Part shown: in pieces, positions 12,322-22,151 of the stretch | How positions within the stretch are numbered: the first letter of the stretch is position 1 | Layout: every line of letters begins with the position of its first letter | From: Flammeovirga agarivorans | Lineage (GTDB): Bacteria; Bacteroidota; Bacteroidia; Cytophagales; Flammeovirgaceae | Assembly (NCBI RefSeq): GCF_012641475.1 | Contig: NZ_JABAIL010000001.1 | Span: 992,001 to 1,056,000 of the forward strand | Length of the DNA: 64,000 nt | Direction of reading: 5' to 3' | Notes under the pieces: generated by a model | Told to the model about the DNA's origin: nothing | Databases searched by the model: none | The model's input: the letters and a program-made list of their open reading frames with translations, nothing else | Program-made: the position numbers and the translations under genes

Positions 12322-13911
12322 ATGAATCACTTTTACATCAGTTATATGAAATGGACGACAATAATTCTTTCCATTTGTTTAGGACTTACTTCTTGTTCTG
12401 AAGAAACAACTGGAAATGAAGATAAGACCTTGGAAGATACAGTATTGAGTATAGATTTAACACAAACGTATCAACAAATGGAAGGTTTTGGAGCTTCCGA
12501 TGCATGGTCGGCACAATATGTTGGTAATTGGCCGGATGCGACAAAAAGTGCAATTGCTGACTTACTTTTTTCAACAGCCGTAGATGATGAAGGCAACCCT
12601 GAAGGTATTGGTCTTAATATATGGAGGTTTAATATCGGAGCAGGTTCAAAAGCACAAGGAGCAGGAAGTGATATTAATGACCTTTGGAGAAGAACGGAAG
12701 GTTTTTTACAAGAAGATGGTACGTATGATTGGACACAACAATCAGGTCAGCGATGGTTTCTTCAAGCAGCAAAACAAAGAGGAGTACAAAAGTTTATAGG
12801 CTTCTCTAATAGTGCTCCAGTACAAATGACAAAAAATGGTAAAGCCAATACTTCTGCAGCTCAACAGTCCAATTTAGATCCAAGCGAGTTTGAAAATTTT
12901 GTAGAGTTTTTAACTGATGTAACAGTACAATTACAAACAGAAGGAATTACTTTGGATGAGTTAAGCCCTGTCAATGAAACACAATGGGATTGGGATAAAA
13001 GCTCCGGACAAGAAGGGTGCCCTTTTACTAACGAAGAGGTAGCCAACTTAGTAAGAAAATTAGATAGCAAACTAACTGAAAAAGGGCTGTCGACAAAAAT
13101 TGAAATTACTGAGGCAGGGCAGATAGATTACCTCTACCAAAGTGGAACAAACCGCCCTGATAAAGACAATCAAATTGCTGAATTTTTTGGTAGTGGTTCC
13201 AATTATGTAGCTGATTTATCACATATGTCAGATTTTGTTGCAGGGCATAGCTACTGGACTACAGAGCAATCTAATTTGGCTCCAATGAGAAAAGAATTAT
13301 GGAGTAAGATTAAAGAGGTGAACCCTAACCTTAAATACAATATGTCTGAGTATTGTATAATGGGAGATAGTGAAGAGGGCATTGATGGTAATGGAAAAGA
13401 CTTAAGTATTGACATGGGATTGTACCTGGCTAGAGTGTTACATTATGACCTTACTGAAGCCAATGCATCTGCTTGGCAATGGTGGATTGCAATGAGTCCT
13501 TATGACTATAAAGATGGTTTGGTATACATTGATAAATCAGAGGTCAATGGTGGTTATCAAACATCTAAAATGCTGTATACTTTAGGAAACTACAGCCGAT
13601 TTGTAAAAAATGGTATGCAGAGAGTTCATACTAATCAATTGTTCGGAAAAACGAATGATGATCCTTTTACTCAAAAAAGAATTATGGCCTCTGCTTATAT
13701 GAATAATGATGAAGTGGTGGTGGTATTGGTGAATTACAATAACTATGAATATACAATTCAGTTTGATTTTGATGGGCAGTTAGCTAATAATGAAATGAAA
13801 ATGTACCGCACATCTAGAAGCGAAGATTTATCATTTATAGGTACTCAGGAAGTAAGTCAAGACATTGTTGTGGCTCCACAATCGGTAACAACTTATGTGA
13901 TAAAGAAATAA
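12322..13911 (+). CDS. GH30 glycoside hydrolase, endo-beta-1,6-galactanase-like lipoprotein (PUL1)
   Basis: 529 residues. The sequence around MEGFGASDAWSAQYVGNW, NIWRFNIGAG, IGFSNSAPVQMTKNGKAN and SPVNETQWDW is typical of GH30, and closest by eye to the subfamily that includes endo-beta-1,6-galactanases (GH30_5). Counting from 12322, the acid/base is Glu219 (VNETQW) and the nucleophile Glu343 (NMSEYC). A C-terminal beta-sandwich follows the barrel. The lipoprotein signal (LGLTSC) suggests surface or periplasmic anchoring. An internal ATG at 12349 (MKWTTIILSICLG) gives a more usual signal peptide and may be the true start. It is followed by the esterase gene after a single base. Substrate is inferred from family resemblance and the adjacent beta-galactosidase. 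Confidence 0.85.
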   Translation: MNHFYISYMKWTTIILSICLGLTSCSEETTGNEDKTLEDTVLSIDLTQTYQQMEGFGASDAWSAQYVGNWPDATKSAIADLLFSTAVDDEGNPEGIGLNIWRFNIGAGSKAQGAGSDINDLWRRTEGFLQEDGTYDWTQQSGQRWFLQAAKQRGVQKFIGFSNSAPVQMTKNGKANTSAAQQSNLDPSEFENFVEFLTDVTVQLQTEGITLDELSPVNETQWDWDKSSGQEGCPFTNEEVANLVRKLDSKLTEKGLSTKIEITEAGQIDYLYQSGTNRPDKDNQIAEFFGSGSNYVADLSHMSDFVAGHSYWTTEQSNLAPMRKELWSKIKEVNPNLKYNMSEYCIMGDSEEGIDGNGKDLSIDMGLYLARVLHYDLTEANASAWQWWIAMSPYDYKDGLVYIDKSEVNGGYQTSKMLYTLGNYSRFVKNGMQRVHTNQLFGKTNDDPFTQKRIMASAYMNNDEVVVVLVNYNNYEYTIQFDFDGQLANNEMKMYRTSRSEDLSFIGTQEVSQDIVVAPQSVTTYVIKK

Positions 13912-13912
13912 T

Positions 13913-15694
13913 ATGAGGATACTAAATTTTATCATACTGTTTTGTTTCTCAGCTGTAGGTTTTGGTCAATCTGTAATTCAACCCAATGATCATGCAATTC
14001 AGTATCGAGGGAGAGTAGAATTTTCGGATCCTTTAGTTCCTCGTTTTAGTATGCCTTCGAGTAGTATTAAAGTAAAGTTTTATGGGACAACATTAAAAGG
14101 GACTTTTTCTGCTAAGAATTTTGATGGGAACGGTTTAAGTTACCTTTATGTGATACTTGATGGTAAAGCGAGCCCCTTTGAACGAAATGTTCTTGAAATC
14201 AAGACATCAAAACAAGAGTATACTATTCTTGAAGGACTAGAAAATAAGGAACATACCGTAGAACTTGTCAAGTTAAATGAATATTGGGGAATGATTGAGT
14301 TTCATGGCTTTGCTACTGACGGTAGTGGTGCATTAGCATTACCCAATAGAAAGTCTAGAATGATAGAGTTTTATGGAGATTCTAATCCATCGGGTTGGTC
14401 AGCTTGGAATGATAAAGATCAGGGAGGAGATGGTGAAGCAGGAGGGTATTTTACCTACCCTGGTTTTACAAGTAGAGCACTAGAGGCAGAGTTTACTAAT
14501 TTTTCAGCGGGTGGTTTTGGAATTACACCCAAGATGGGAGATCGAAACCTTACGGATTACTTTGAAAAGATTCATATCAAAACAGATAATGCAGTCACCA
14601 ACCTATGGAATCCAGAAGAAAACTATCTAAATACTACTCCTGATGTGGTTGTAGTAAACCTTGGAGCTAATGATTATTGGTCAGGAGCTACAAAACAAAT
14701 GCAGAAAAATGGATGGAAGAACTTTGTAGAAGATCAACTGAGAAAAGTATATCCAAAAGCACACATTGTTTTGGCCAATTCTGAAGGTTGGGCAGTAGGA
14801 GAGCCTACAGATTACATTGATGAAATGGTTGATCAGTTTCATGAATCAGGGGATAAAAATATATCTTATGTCAAATTCCCTTGGTTGTGGGGACAAGACC
14901 ATGCGGTTGTAGGGGAACATGCAGGATTTGCACAAGTCTTAGTAGAACATATTTCTAAAGAGATGAATTGGAATATCTTAGATGACGCTGACTATAAACT
15001 GTACAACGCGTTTCCAATGAGCAATGAACTTTTAGGAAACAGATCCTTTGAAAGAAGTATTCTTACCCGTCCTGATGGTTGGAGAGCAGGGTCATTACAA
15101 AGTACTGCAAAAACCATTGTTGAAAGTAGTAACGCAAAAGATGGAGAGGCGGTAGTAGAATGCTATGGAAATGGAGGTGTACACTATGCAGTAAAATCTC
15201 AAAATGGTATGCAATACAGTATATCAGTATGGGTAAAAGGTTCGGGAAGTTCAAAACTTAGATATGCATTTAGGTCTCAAGGGCAGGCTGTGATTACTGA
15301 GGAAACAAAAAGTTTTGAAGTAGGAACGGATTGGCAGAACATTTCAATTACCACTCAAAAGGCGCCACTAGACACTTGGCAAATTGATGTTCAATTAGAT
15401 GCTGAAGATGGTATTGTTCAATTTGATCTTATTGAAATGGAAGAAGAGAATGTGACATCCAACAGTAATATTCCAAAGAAGAAAATGGGTTTTCAAGTGT
15501 ACCCTAACCCAGTACAAAATACATTGTATATAGAAAATATTGATTCCAATAATGAATATGTGATATTTAATGAAATGGGACAGCTGAAGCATCAAGGAAA
15601 AGAGTCATTTTTAGATGTATCGTTGTGGAGTTCGGGAATGTATTTTCTGAAAAACCCTTTAAAATCTGAGACTTATAAAATCATCAAAAACTAG
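13913..15694 (+). CDS. CE2-like SGNH carbohydrate esterase with T9SS sorting domain (PUL1)
   Basis: 593 residues with a signal peptide (MRILNFIILFCFSAVGFGQ). An N-terminal jelly roll (about 25-145, beginning YRGRVEFSDPLVPRFSMPSS) precedes an SGNH hydrolase domain with nucleophile Ser157 in EFYGDSNPSGW, block III NLGANDYW and base His336 in VGEHAGFAQ, the layout of CE2 acetyl esterases. A carbohydrate-binding-like sandwich (about 370-510) and a C-terminal type IX secretion domain (about 522-593, FQVYPNPVQNTLYIEN) follow, so it is probably exported to the cell surface or medium. It would remove acetyl groups from the target polysaccharide outside the cell. It starts 1 nt after the GH30 stop, implying tight coupling. 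Confidence 0.82.
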   Translation: MRILNFIILFCFSAVGFGQSVIQPNDHAIQYRGRVEFSDPLVPRFSMPSSSIKVKFYGTTLKGTFSAKNFDGNGLSYLYVILDGKASPFERNVLEIKTSKQEYTILEGLENKEHTVELVKLNEYWGMIEFHGFATDGSGALALPNRKSRMIEFYGDSNPSGWSAWNDKDQGGDGEAGGYFTYPGFTSRALEAEFTNFSAGGFGITPKMGDRNLTDYFEKIHIKTDNAVTNLWNPEENYLNTTPDVVVVNLGANDYWSGATKQMQKNGWKNFVEDQLRKVYPKAHIVLANSEGWAVGEPTDYIDEMVDQFHESGDKNISYVKFPWLWGQDHAVVGEHAGFAQVLVEHISKEMNWNILDDADYKLYNAFPMSNELLGNRSFERSILTRPDGWRAGSLQSTAKTIVESSNAKDGEAVVECYGNGGVHYAVKSQNGMQYSISVWVKGSGSSKLRYAFRSQGQAVITEETKSFEVGTDWQNISITTQKAPLDTWQIDVQLDAEDGIVQFDLIEMEEENVTSNSNIPKKKMGFQVYPNPVQNTLYIENIDSNNEYVIFNEMGQLKHQGKESFLDVSLWSSGMYFLKNPLKSETYKIIKN

Positions 15695-15727
15695 GTTCTA
15701 ATTTTTAGAAAACTGATAGTAAAAACA

Positions 15728-17002
15728 ATGAAAAGGTATTTTTGTACATTATTTTTCGTAGCGTTTTGTTTGGGTCTGACTGCCCAAAATAAAGAATCTC
15801 TACAGGTGAGTTTAGTACCTTCAAATGATGGTTTTTTTCCAAATAGGGTATTGCAACTCCATGCTGAGGTACTCAATAAAAATAGCGTAGATCAGGAGTT
15901 TACTATTAATTGGCAAATTACCAATGATGAAGGGGTGGTTCTGAGAGAAAAAGAGTTTCCTTATAAAGTAAAAGGCGATTCGGAAGTATGGGCTTATTGT
16001 CCAATTTATCGTTTTCAATCGGATGGATTTTTTGAAGTTAGGGCTACAGTACAAACAGCAGAAACATCACAAAAAATTAAAACAGTAGTTACTGTTAACC
16101 CCGAAAAGATTACTTCTCCTTTAAGGAAAACAGACGATTTTGATGCCTTTTGGAGCAATGCAAAAGAAGAGTTATCTCAAGTCAATCCTGAATATAAAGT
16201 CAAAAAGATCAAAAGAGAAAAATCTGCCAAAACACATTTGTATGAGGTAGAAATGAAAAGCATTGGTGGATTAACAGTAAGAGGTTGGTTAGAAGTGCCT
16301 AAAAAGAAAGGAGTATACCCAACATTACTGCAAGTGCCTGGCTATACTGTAAACCTTGAACCTGTGGATAAATATGATGATATGGTGATTTTCTCTTTCA
16401 ATGTTAGAGATCATGGTAATAGCGACAATACAGGTGAGAGAAACTACAAGATGTGGGCAAGAGGGCTCGACAATCCAAAAGCATTTTACTACTATGGCAT
16501 CTATTTGGACTGTCTAAGAGCGATGGATTTCTTAATGACAAGAGAAGAAGTGGATCAATCGAAGATTGCCGTATGGGGAGCCTCACAAGGGGGAGGCTTA
16601 GCATGGGTGACTGCTTCTCTAGATCAAAGAGTAAGTTTATGTATTGCTGATATACCATTTTTAACGGATTGGGAAAGGTATTTTAGTATTTCAAATTGGG
16701 AAGAAATTGATGAATGGATGGCTCATCATCCCAATGTTTCATGGGATGAAATATTAACGACATTAAGTTATTTTGATACAAAAAATATGGTCGATAAAAT
16801 TCAGTGTCCAGTGTATATGGGAATTGGTATGCAAGATGAAGTATGTCCCCCCGCAACCAGCTTTGCAGCCTATAATCGAATTACCACTCCTAAAAAATAT
16901 TTTATTGATCAGGATCAGGGACATTGGGTAAGTGATGAACGCTGGGAGGAACACTACCAAGAAGTGAGATCTTTTTTTAAAATGGATAAAGAGAACAAAT
17001 AA
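15728..17002 (+). CDS. CE7-type acetyl esterase (acetyl xylan esterase/cephalosporin deacetylase family), PUL1
   Basis: 424 residues with a signal peptide (RYFCTLFFVAFCLGLTAQ). An N-terminal beta domain (about 25-125) precedes an alpha/beta hydrolase domain of the AXE1 family. Visible features are the family's RDHGNSDNTGERNY loop, the YYYGIYLDCLRAMDFL helix, nucleophile Ser286 in WGASQGGGLAW, Asp370 in IGMQDEVCPP and His399 in DQGHWVS, giving a complete triad. CE7 enzymes remove acetyl groups from short oligosaccharides, so this one probably acts in the periplasm after import. It lies 33 nt after the CE2-like gene and 2 nt before the next hydrolase. Confidence 0.88.
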   Translation: MKRYFCTLFFVAFCLGLTAQNKESLQVSLVPSNDGFFPNRVLQLHAEVLNKNSVDQEFTINWQITNDEGVVLREKEFPYKVKGDSEVWAYCPIYRFQSDGFFEVRATVQTAETSQKIKTVVTVNPEKITSPLRKTDDFDAFWSNAKEELSQVNPEYKVKKIKREKSAKTHLYEVEMKSIGGLTVRGWLEVPKKKGVYPTLLQVPGYTVNLEPVDKYDDMVIFSFNVRDHGNSDNTGERNYKMWARGLDNPKAFYYYGIYLDCLRAMDFLMTREEVDQSKIAVWGASQGGGLAWVTASLDQRVSLCIADIPFLTDWERYFSISNWEEIDEWMAHHPNVSWDEILTTLSYFDTKNMVDKIQCPVYMGIGMQDEVCPPATSFAAYNRITTPKKYFIDQDQGHWVSDERWEEHYQEVRSFFKMDKENK

Positions 17003-17004
17003 AC

Positions 17005-17901
17005 ATGCAAAAGCAATTAATATTTTGGTTGATTCTACTCCTTTCAAAATCACTTTACGGGCAAGAGGTGTATCCTTTATGGGAAAAAGGTGAAATCCCA
17101 TTTTATAAGGAGAATGACCTAAAAGAATATGAAAAGGAGGCTTATGGTACCCTCTGCGTTTTTGATATTACTCATCCTACAATTACCGTATATAAGGCAA
17201 AAGGAAAGCACAAAACAGACAAAGCTGTGCTGATTATGCCTGGCGGAGGATATGGTTTAGTAGCCATGTATCATGAAGGGTATGATGTAGCCAAGAAGTT
17301 AGCAGAAAACGGAATTACTGCTGCAGTGTTAAAGTACCGTTTACCAAACCTTAAAAGCTGCACAGTACCAGAAAGTGTACCTTTAGCGGATGCAAGAAAG
17401 GGACTGTCTCTATTAAGAAGCTTTGCTGATAAATATTCCTTTGATGCGGCAAAAGTAGGAGTAATGGGCTTTTCTGCTGGAGCTCATTTAGCAACTGTTA
17501 CTACACTTTGGGAAAGTGAAGCGGAAGATGAAAACCCTAATTTTGCGGCATATATTTATGGGGTAACTCAGATGACAAAATTGAATATTGAATGGTTAGA
17601 AAATGACCTTTACCATAGAAAATTATCTGCAAGCGAAGTGGAAGAGAATACTCTTATGAACCTTGTAACAAAGGATACCCCACCAACGTTTTTAGTACAT
17701 GCTTATGATGATGATATTTGCTTTATTGAAGAAACTACTGTTTATGCTGAAAAGATGAATAAAGTAGGAGCTGAAGTCGAGACACATATCTTTCCAAAAG
17801 GTGGCCATGGTTTTGGTTTAGGTCGAGCAAGTGATGGAACAGATCAGTGGAGTGATTTATTTATCAATTGGGTCAAGAGAATGAACAGAGAAATCAACTA
17901 A
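17005..17901 (+). CDS. Alpha/beta hydrolase, BD-FAE/CE20-like carbohydrate esterase (PUL1)
   Basis: 298 residues with a signal peptide (MQKQLIFWLILLLSKSLYG). Oxyanion motif MPGGGYGLVAMYHEG, nucleophile Ser157 in MGFSAGAHLA, acid in VHAYDDDICF (about 235-237) and base His268 in KGGHGFGLG give a complete serine hydrolase triad. The sequence resembles proteins annotated as xylan esterases or BD-FAE hydrolases (PF20434), some of which are CE20. It ends the PUL1 operon and is followed by a strong terminator. Together with the two preceding esterases it makes three different deacetylase folds in one locus; the exact ester removed is unknown. Confidence 0.8.
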   Translation: MQKQLIFWLILLLSKSLYGQEVYPLWEKGEIPFYKENDLKEYEKEAYGTLCVFDITHPTITVYKAKGKHKTDKAVLIMPGGGYGLVAMYHEGYDVAKKLAENGITAAVLKYRLPNLKSCTVPESVPLADARKGLSLLRSFADKYSFDAAKVGVMGFSAGAHLATVTTLWESEAEDENPNFAAYIYGVTQMTKLNIEWLENDLYHRKLSASEVEENTLMNLVTKDTPPTFLVHAYDDDICFIEETTVYAEKMNKVGAEVETHIFPKGGHGFGLGRASDGTDQWSDLFINWVKRMNREIN

Positions 17902-17914
17902 GAATATTTAAAAA

Positions 17915-17957
17915 AGAAAAATGCCTCAAGTTATAAGTAAGCTTGAGGCATTTTTTA
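17915..17957. terminator. Intrinsic terminator at the end of PUL1, usable on both strands
   Basis: Stem ATGCCTCAAG (17921-17930) pairs with CTTGAGGCAT (17942-17951), flanked by A-run upstream and T-run downstream, so it can end the PUL1 operon on plus and the 121-residue gene on minus. Confidence 0.85.
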
Positions 17958-17986
17958 TAGCGATTCTATATTTAATAGAAATGTAA

Positions 17987-18352
17987 TTATTTCAAATATG
18001 AAGGAACCTTTACCATAGGTGTACCTACTTCTGCAAGGTTATACAGCCATGTTAGAGAAAAGCTTTTGGCTAAGTCTCTTTGGTATGGGTGAATGATATT
18101 AACGAAAGGCATATCTGGCTCAGAAACTAGTTCCATTACCTTACGCATAATCATAACATCTTCCGCACTTAATTTTGCTTCTTGAGCACCGACATGTGGG
18201 CAAAGTTTATCAAGAGCAGTTTGCGCTTTCTCTTTATGGTTTTCAATCAGCAATGACATATAATCAGAAATAAAACCAAACTTCATAGATTCTCGGAGAC
18301 TGGTTTTAATCACAGATATAATATCTTGTTCTCTTTTTGATAGTGGTCTCAT
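17987..18352 (-). CDS. Hypothetical protein, 121 residues
   Basis: Not recognised. The protein is soluble, without signal peptide or membrane segment, and appears mostly helical. It has one Cys (about residue 51) and two conserved-looking stretches, SKREQDIISVIKTSLRES at the N terminus and FVNIIHPYQRDLAKSFSLTW near the C terminus. It is a single gene convergent with PUL1 and sharing its terminator. Codon use and length support a real gene; no function is suggested. Confidence 0.65.
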   Translation of the reverse strand: MRPLSKREQDIISVIKTSLRESMKFGFISDYMSLLIENHKEKAQTALDKLCPHVGAQEAKLSAEDVMIMRKVMELVSEPDMPFVNIIHPYQRDLAKSFSLTWLYNLAEVGTPMVKVPSYLK

Positions 18353-18449
18353 GGTAGTCGTTAAAAGTTATATAAGTTACCTGTTAATTAACACACACTT
18401 GTAAATGACAAAGTCATTCCGCGTCTAACATGCATTATATTGAAAATTT

Positions 18450-18515
18450 ATGAAAAAAGCATATTTATTAATGGTTATTTGCATTGGATTTCAATTATTA
18501 TTAGAATATATTTAA
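18450..18515 (+). CDS. Candidate 21-residue hydrophobic peptide
   Basis: ATG at 18450 opens a short frame encoding two lysines and then a continuous hydrophobic stretch ending LLLEYI before TAA. It could be a single-span membrane peptide or a decayed signal peptide. It lies in the 271-bp gap before the DUF1835 gene. No promoter or strong ribosome-binding site is visible, so support is weak. Confidence 0.2.
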   Translation: MKKAYLLMVICIGFQLLLEYI

Positions 18516-18623
18516 CGAACAAAATTGCTGTAGATAAATTGATGAGATTGAACGAATTAAAACTTCATTAGACCAATCCACGTTCAAACAAATAAGAAAA
18601 CAATTAACCCATATAATACTACT

Positions 18624-19544
18624 ATGAAACACTATCATGTTCTTAACGGAGACAGTAGCTTCCAGCTGTGGAAAACACAGGATTTTGGAGGTGATCCGAT
18701 CATTTTTAGGGAAATGTTGGTCGAAGGAGATCAGCATCCATTACTATGGAGCGAAGGTTTCTTCGATACAAGAAGAAAGTTCTTTTTAGTGAATTATAAG
18801 ATCACTAACGAAGAGTATAATGCGATATCGTTTCATGAGCTTTCAAGACTTCAAGAGTTGCAATCAGCTCAAATGATCACCCTATGGTTTGAGAATGATC
18901 TCTTTTGTTACATCAACTTATTTGCTGTGTTGTCTTACATTAACTCGCTAGACAAAAAAGATATTAAGGTGTCTTTAGTGTTAGGAGATCAGAAGAAGGG
19001 ATTAGGCGAATACAAACCTGAAGATTATCCATCACTCTATAATAATAGAGTAGATCTTAAACCTTCCGATATTCAGTATGCAGGTAATTTCTGGAAATAT
19101 TATGTCAATGCTGATTTTGAAAATCTTATCCCATTAATTAAAAAGTCACCAAGCTGTTTTCCATATATTGATGACATCATGAAAGCATATATGGAACAAT
19201 TCCCTTGGTTAGAAACAGGCTTAAGTAAAATTGAACGTCGTATTTTAAAATTTTTATACGATGAACCATGTACAGAAAGGAAGCTTATTGGTAAGCTTTT
19301 AAGAAGACAATCAATTGAAGGTTTTGGAGACTTACAATACGAAAGGATCATCAAACAAATGAAAAAGGACTTACTAGAAGTCAATGAAGATGGATATCTT
19401 ATTTTAACCTCTGAAGGGAAAAATATTCTTAGAGGTGTAAATCAATATAACGACCAAAATCTGTCTTACCAATACATTGGAGGGGCATTGAGAAGTGAAT
19501 ATTACTATGACCAAGAAAGTTGTTTTTTAATCGAAAGAAATTGA
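18624..19544 (+). CDS. DUF1835 domain-containing protein
   Basis: 306 residues, cytoplasmic. The N terminus ([18 protein letters not shown]) and the following region to about residue 120, including [17 protein letters not shown], match the DUF1835 pattern. The C-terminal part (about 190-270) looks like a winged-helix segment: [20 protein letters not shown], then [20 protein letters not shown]. The biochemical role of DUF1835 is not established. It stops 44 nt before the preferred thyA start and may be cotranscribed with it. Confidence 0.75.
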   Translation: MKHYHVLNGDSSFQLWKTQDFGGDPIIFREMLVEGDQHPLLWSEGFFDTRRKFFLVNYKITNEEYNAISFHELSRLQELQSAQMITLWFENDLFCYINLFAVLSYINSLDKKDIKVSLVLGDQKKGLGEYKPEDYPSLYNNRVDLKPSDIQYAGNFWKYYVNADFENLIPLIKKSPSCFPYIDDIMKAYMEQFPWLETGLSKIERRILKFLYDEPCTERKLIGKLLRRQSIEGFGDLQYERIIKQMKKDLLEVNEDGYLILTSEGKNILRGVNQYNDQNLSYQYIGGALRSEYYYDQESCFLIERN

Positions 19545-19588
19545 CGTTATTTGTAGCCGATTTTTATAAGACAGACGATCACATCAAC

Positions 19589-20383
19589 ATGAAACAATAC
19601 CACGATTTACTCAAACGTATTTTAGAAGAAGGAGCGGAGAAAGGAGATAGAACGGGTACAGGTACTAGATCTGTATTTGGTCATCAAATGCGTTTTGACC
19701 TTTCGGAAGGATTTCCTGTATTAACAACTAAAAAGCTTCACTTACGCTCAATCATTCATGAGTTATTGTGGTTTTTGAAAGGAGACACAAACGTCGCTTA
19801 CCTTCAAGAAAATGGTGTGAGAATTTGGAACGAATGGGCAGATGAAAATGGTGAGTTGGGACCAGTTTATGGGAAACAATGGAGATCATGGACCAATACA
19901 GATGGTGAAGTGATCGATCAAATTTCTTGGTTAATTAATGAGATTAAAACCAACCCTAACTCAAGACGTCTAGTGATTTCTGCATGGAATGTTGGAGAAC
20001 TTTCTAAAATGGCCTTAATGCCTTGTCATGCTCTTTTCCAATTCTATGTGGCAGATGGTAAACTATCTTGTCAGTTATATCAGAGAAGTGCAGATGTATT
20101 TTTAGGAGTACCGTTTAATATTGCTTCATATGCCTTGCTTACTGTTATGATTGCACAAGTTTGTGATTTAGAACCAGGAGACTTTGTTCATACCTTAGGT
20201 GATGCACACTTGTATAACAACCATATAGAACAAGCAGAGTTGCAATTGACAAGAGACTTTAGACCTCTACCAACCATGTCGATTAATCCTGAAATTAAAG
20301 ATATTTTTGGTTTTAAATATGAAGATTTTAAACTAGAAGGATACGATCCTCATCCTCATATTAAAGCAGAAGTGTCTGTATAG
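19589..20383 (+). CDS. thyA: Thymidylate synthase
   Basis: 264 residues from ATG at 19589 ([15 protein letters not shown]), exactly the length of E. coli ThyA; the longer frame from 19520 would overlap the DUF1835 gene and adds a non-conserved tail. It converts dUMP and methylene-tetrahydrofolate to dTMP and dihydrofolate. Hallmarks are [23 protein letters not shown], the catalytic Cys146 in [14 protein letters not shown] (same number as E. coli), [18 protein letters not shown] and the closing [12 protein letters not shown]. Followed by a terminator. Confidence 0.97.
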   Translation: MKQYHDLLKRILEEGAEKGDRTGTGTRSVFGHQMRFDLSEGFPVLTTKKLHLRSIIHELLWFLKGDTNVAYLQENGVRIWNEWADENGELGPVYGKQWRSWTNTDGEVIDQISWLINEIKTNPNSRRLVISAWNVGELSKMALMPCHALFQFYVADGKLSCQLYQRSADVFLGVPFNIASYALLTVMIAQVCDLEPGDFVHTLGDAHLYNNHIEQAELQLTRDFRPLPTMSINPEIKDIFGFKYEDFKLEGYDPHPHIKAEVSV

Positions 20384-20404
20384 ATATAGAACAGAATAAC
20401 ATGT

Positions 20405-20440
20405 AAGCCTAGGTCACATTTCGATGATCTAGGCTTTTTT
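20405..20440 (+). terminator. Intrinsic terminator after thyA
   Basis: AGCCTAGGTCA pairs with TGATCTAGGCT (one G-U), with a T6 run following. It starts about 20 nt after the thyA stop. Confidence 0.85.
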
Positions 20441-20507
20441 ATTTCCCTTAACTATCACTAAATTTAATTACATAGATTTATACCTAATGAAAACTTAAAT
20501 CAAGACT

Positions 20508-21401
20508 ATGGGAATCTTACAAAGAGGAGATAAAGTTGCTGTTGTTGCTGCTTCTGGTGTAGTAAATATTGATGCTGTATTAGATGGAATAGAAGTACTG
20601 AGAGCTTGGGGATTGATAGTGTCTGATGATCAACAGTGGGCAGCTGAATGGGGCTCATTGGCGGGTGCAGATAGTCGAAGAATAAGTCGTTTACAAGAAG
20701 CTTTAGACGATCCTGAAATTAAAGCAATATTCTTAGCTCGAGGTGGGTATGGATTAACAAGAATAATAGATAGAGTAGATTGGGCAAAGTTTATAGATCA
20801 CCCTAAATGGGTAATTGGCTTTTCTGATGTAACTACTTTGCATACATGTATAAATAATATTGGTTTTGCGAGTATTCATGGACCAATGGTTGCCCAATTC
20901 AATAAGAAGGAGTTGGAAGTGAGTATTTCTCAATTAAAAGGAATGTTATTCTATGATGAGGTTCCCATGTTAAAAGGCGATATAAAAGAAGAGTATTCTG
21001 ATAGGGAGATCACAGGAACAATGGTCGGTGGTAACCTATGTATGATTGCCGATCAGATAGGAACCTATTCAGAGTTGGATATTGAAGATAAAATTCTTTT
21101 CCTCGAAGAAGTTGGCGAAAAGCCTTATCAAGTTGATCGTATGATGACTCGCCTTAAAAGGAGTGGAGATCTAAATAAGGTAAAGGCAATTATTATGGGG
21201 CAGTTTTCTATGGTTCCTGATGAAGAAAGACCATTCCCATTAACCGTTAAACAAATTATTAAAGAAAAAGTAGATGTTCCTGTTATCACAGGAGTAACCT
21301 GCGGACATGAGTATCCTAATACGCCAATCATTTTAGGTGGGCAATACACCATTAAATGTATTGATGATAAGGCTTTAATCGAATATGCGAGCAACTTATA
21401 A
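20508..21401 (+). CDS. LD-carboxypeptidase, peptidase family S66
   Basis: 297 residues, no signal peptide, cytoplasmic. Members cut the L,D bond of the tetrapeptide during murein recycling (LdcA), or cleave microcin C-type conjugates (MccF). The triad is visible: Ser106 in VIGFSDVTTLH, Glu in LFLEEVGEKPYQVDRM (about 203), and His267 in GVTCGHEYPNTPI. The N-terminal GDKVAVVAASGVVN and LARGGYGLTRIID segments are also typical. It is transcribed alone, between two terminators. LdcA-type recycling is the simplest reading. Confidence 0.92.
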   Translation: MGILQRGDKVAVVAASGVVNIDAVLDGIEVLRAWGLIVSDDQQWAAEWGSLAGADSRRISRLQEALDDPEIKAIFLARGGYGLTRIIDRVDWAKFIDHPKWVIGFSDVTTLHTCINNIGFASIHGPMVAQFNKKELEVSISQLKGMLFYDEVPMLKGDIKEEYSDREITGTMVGGNLCMIADQIGTYSELDIEDKILFLEEVGEKPYQVDRMMTRLKRSGDLNKVKAIIMGQFSMVPDEERPFPLTVKQIIKEKVDVPVITGVTCGHEYPNTPIILGGQYTIKCIDDKALIEYASNL

Positions 21402-21455
21402 AGTAAGGGTGTATTCGAGTTATTAATAAGGTTAATCTTATCTAAAAAGATAAAC

Positions 21456-21487
21456 AAAAGCTTTGAGGTGTCACTCTTAGCTTTTTT
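21456..21487 (+). terminator. Probable terminator after the LD-carboxypeptidase
   Basis: AAAAGCT pairs with AGCTTTT around an inner GAG/CTC, with two mismatches between the helices and a T7 run at the end. Confidence 0.55.
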
Positions 21488-21533
21488 TATCTTCTGAATA
21501 ATCTACATCTTTGTTTAAACAAAAATTAAGACA

Positions 21534-22151
21534 ATGAAACTTATATATATAATGGACCCCCAATGCGGGTGGTGTTATGGTAATAGTGATAACATCAAAA
21601 AAGTTGTAGAAGCTTACCCTGAGTTGGATTTTGAACTTATGGTCGGAGGAATGTGGGTTGGTGAGCAAGCACCTGCAGGAGGAGAGGCTTTACATGGATT
21701 CATTCAAAAAAACTCTCCTGTAATGGAGAAGAAAACAGGGGCATTGGTTTCTACAGAATTTTACGAGCTGACAAAGGATGAATCGTATACCTTCTCTAGC
21801 TTTGAACCTTGTTTAGCGATCTCTTGGGTAAAGAAAAATGCTCCTGAAAAGACTTTGGAGTTTGCCTCGGAATTACAAAAAGCTCAATTCTATTTCGGTC
21901 AGCGTTTTGATGATTTTAAAACGTACATTGCCATTTTACAAAAACTGGGCATAGATCCTCAACCATTTATGGATTCTTGGGGTAATGAAGAGAATCAGAA
22001 AGAGACGATCGAGGAAATCAATCAGTCAAGGAAAATGGCAGCAGGTTTTCCAAGCTTGTTTATTGATACTACAGCTACCATCGAAAAATTAGCTGCAGGG
22101 TACTTCGATGCCGATGAAATGATTGATCAAATTTATGCATTCACAGTATAA
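21534..22151 (+). CDS. DsbA-family (FrnE-like) thiol oxidoreductase
   Basis: 205 residues without signal peptide, so cytoplasmic. The thioredoxin-fold start MKLIYIMDPQCGWCYGNSD carries a CGWC active site at residues 11-14, with the helical insertion and the cis-Pro region AAGFPSLFID near residue 165 as in DsbA/FrnE-like proteins. Probably a dithiol/disulfide oxidoreductase or a glutathione-dependent isomerase-like enzyme. Its stop codon overlaps the ATG of the next gene (TAATG), implying translational coupling. Confidence 0.85.
   Translation: MKLIYIMDPQCGWCYGNSDNIKKVVEAYPELDFELMVGGMWVGEQAPAGGEALHGFIQKNSPVMEKKTGALVSTEFYELTKDESYTFSSFEPCLAISWVKKNAPEKTLEFASELQKAQFYFGQRFDDFKTYIAILQKLGIDPQPFMDSWGNEENQKETIEEINQSRKMAAGFPSLFIDTTATIEKLAAGYFDADEMIDQIYAFTV

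Noticed and set aside
19520-19588. Longer start of thyA overlapping the DUF1835 gene
   Set aside because: ATG at 19589 gives the 264-residue length and the conserved N terminus of ThyA.
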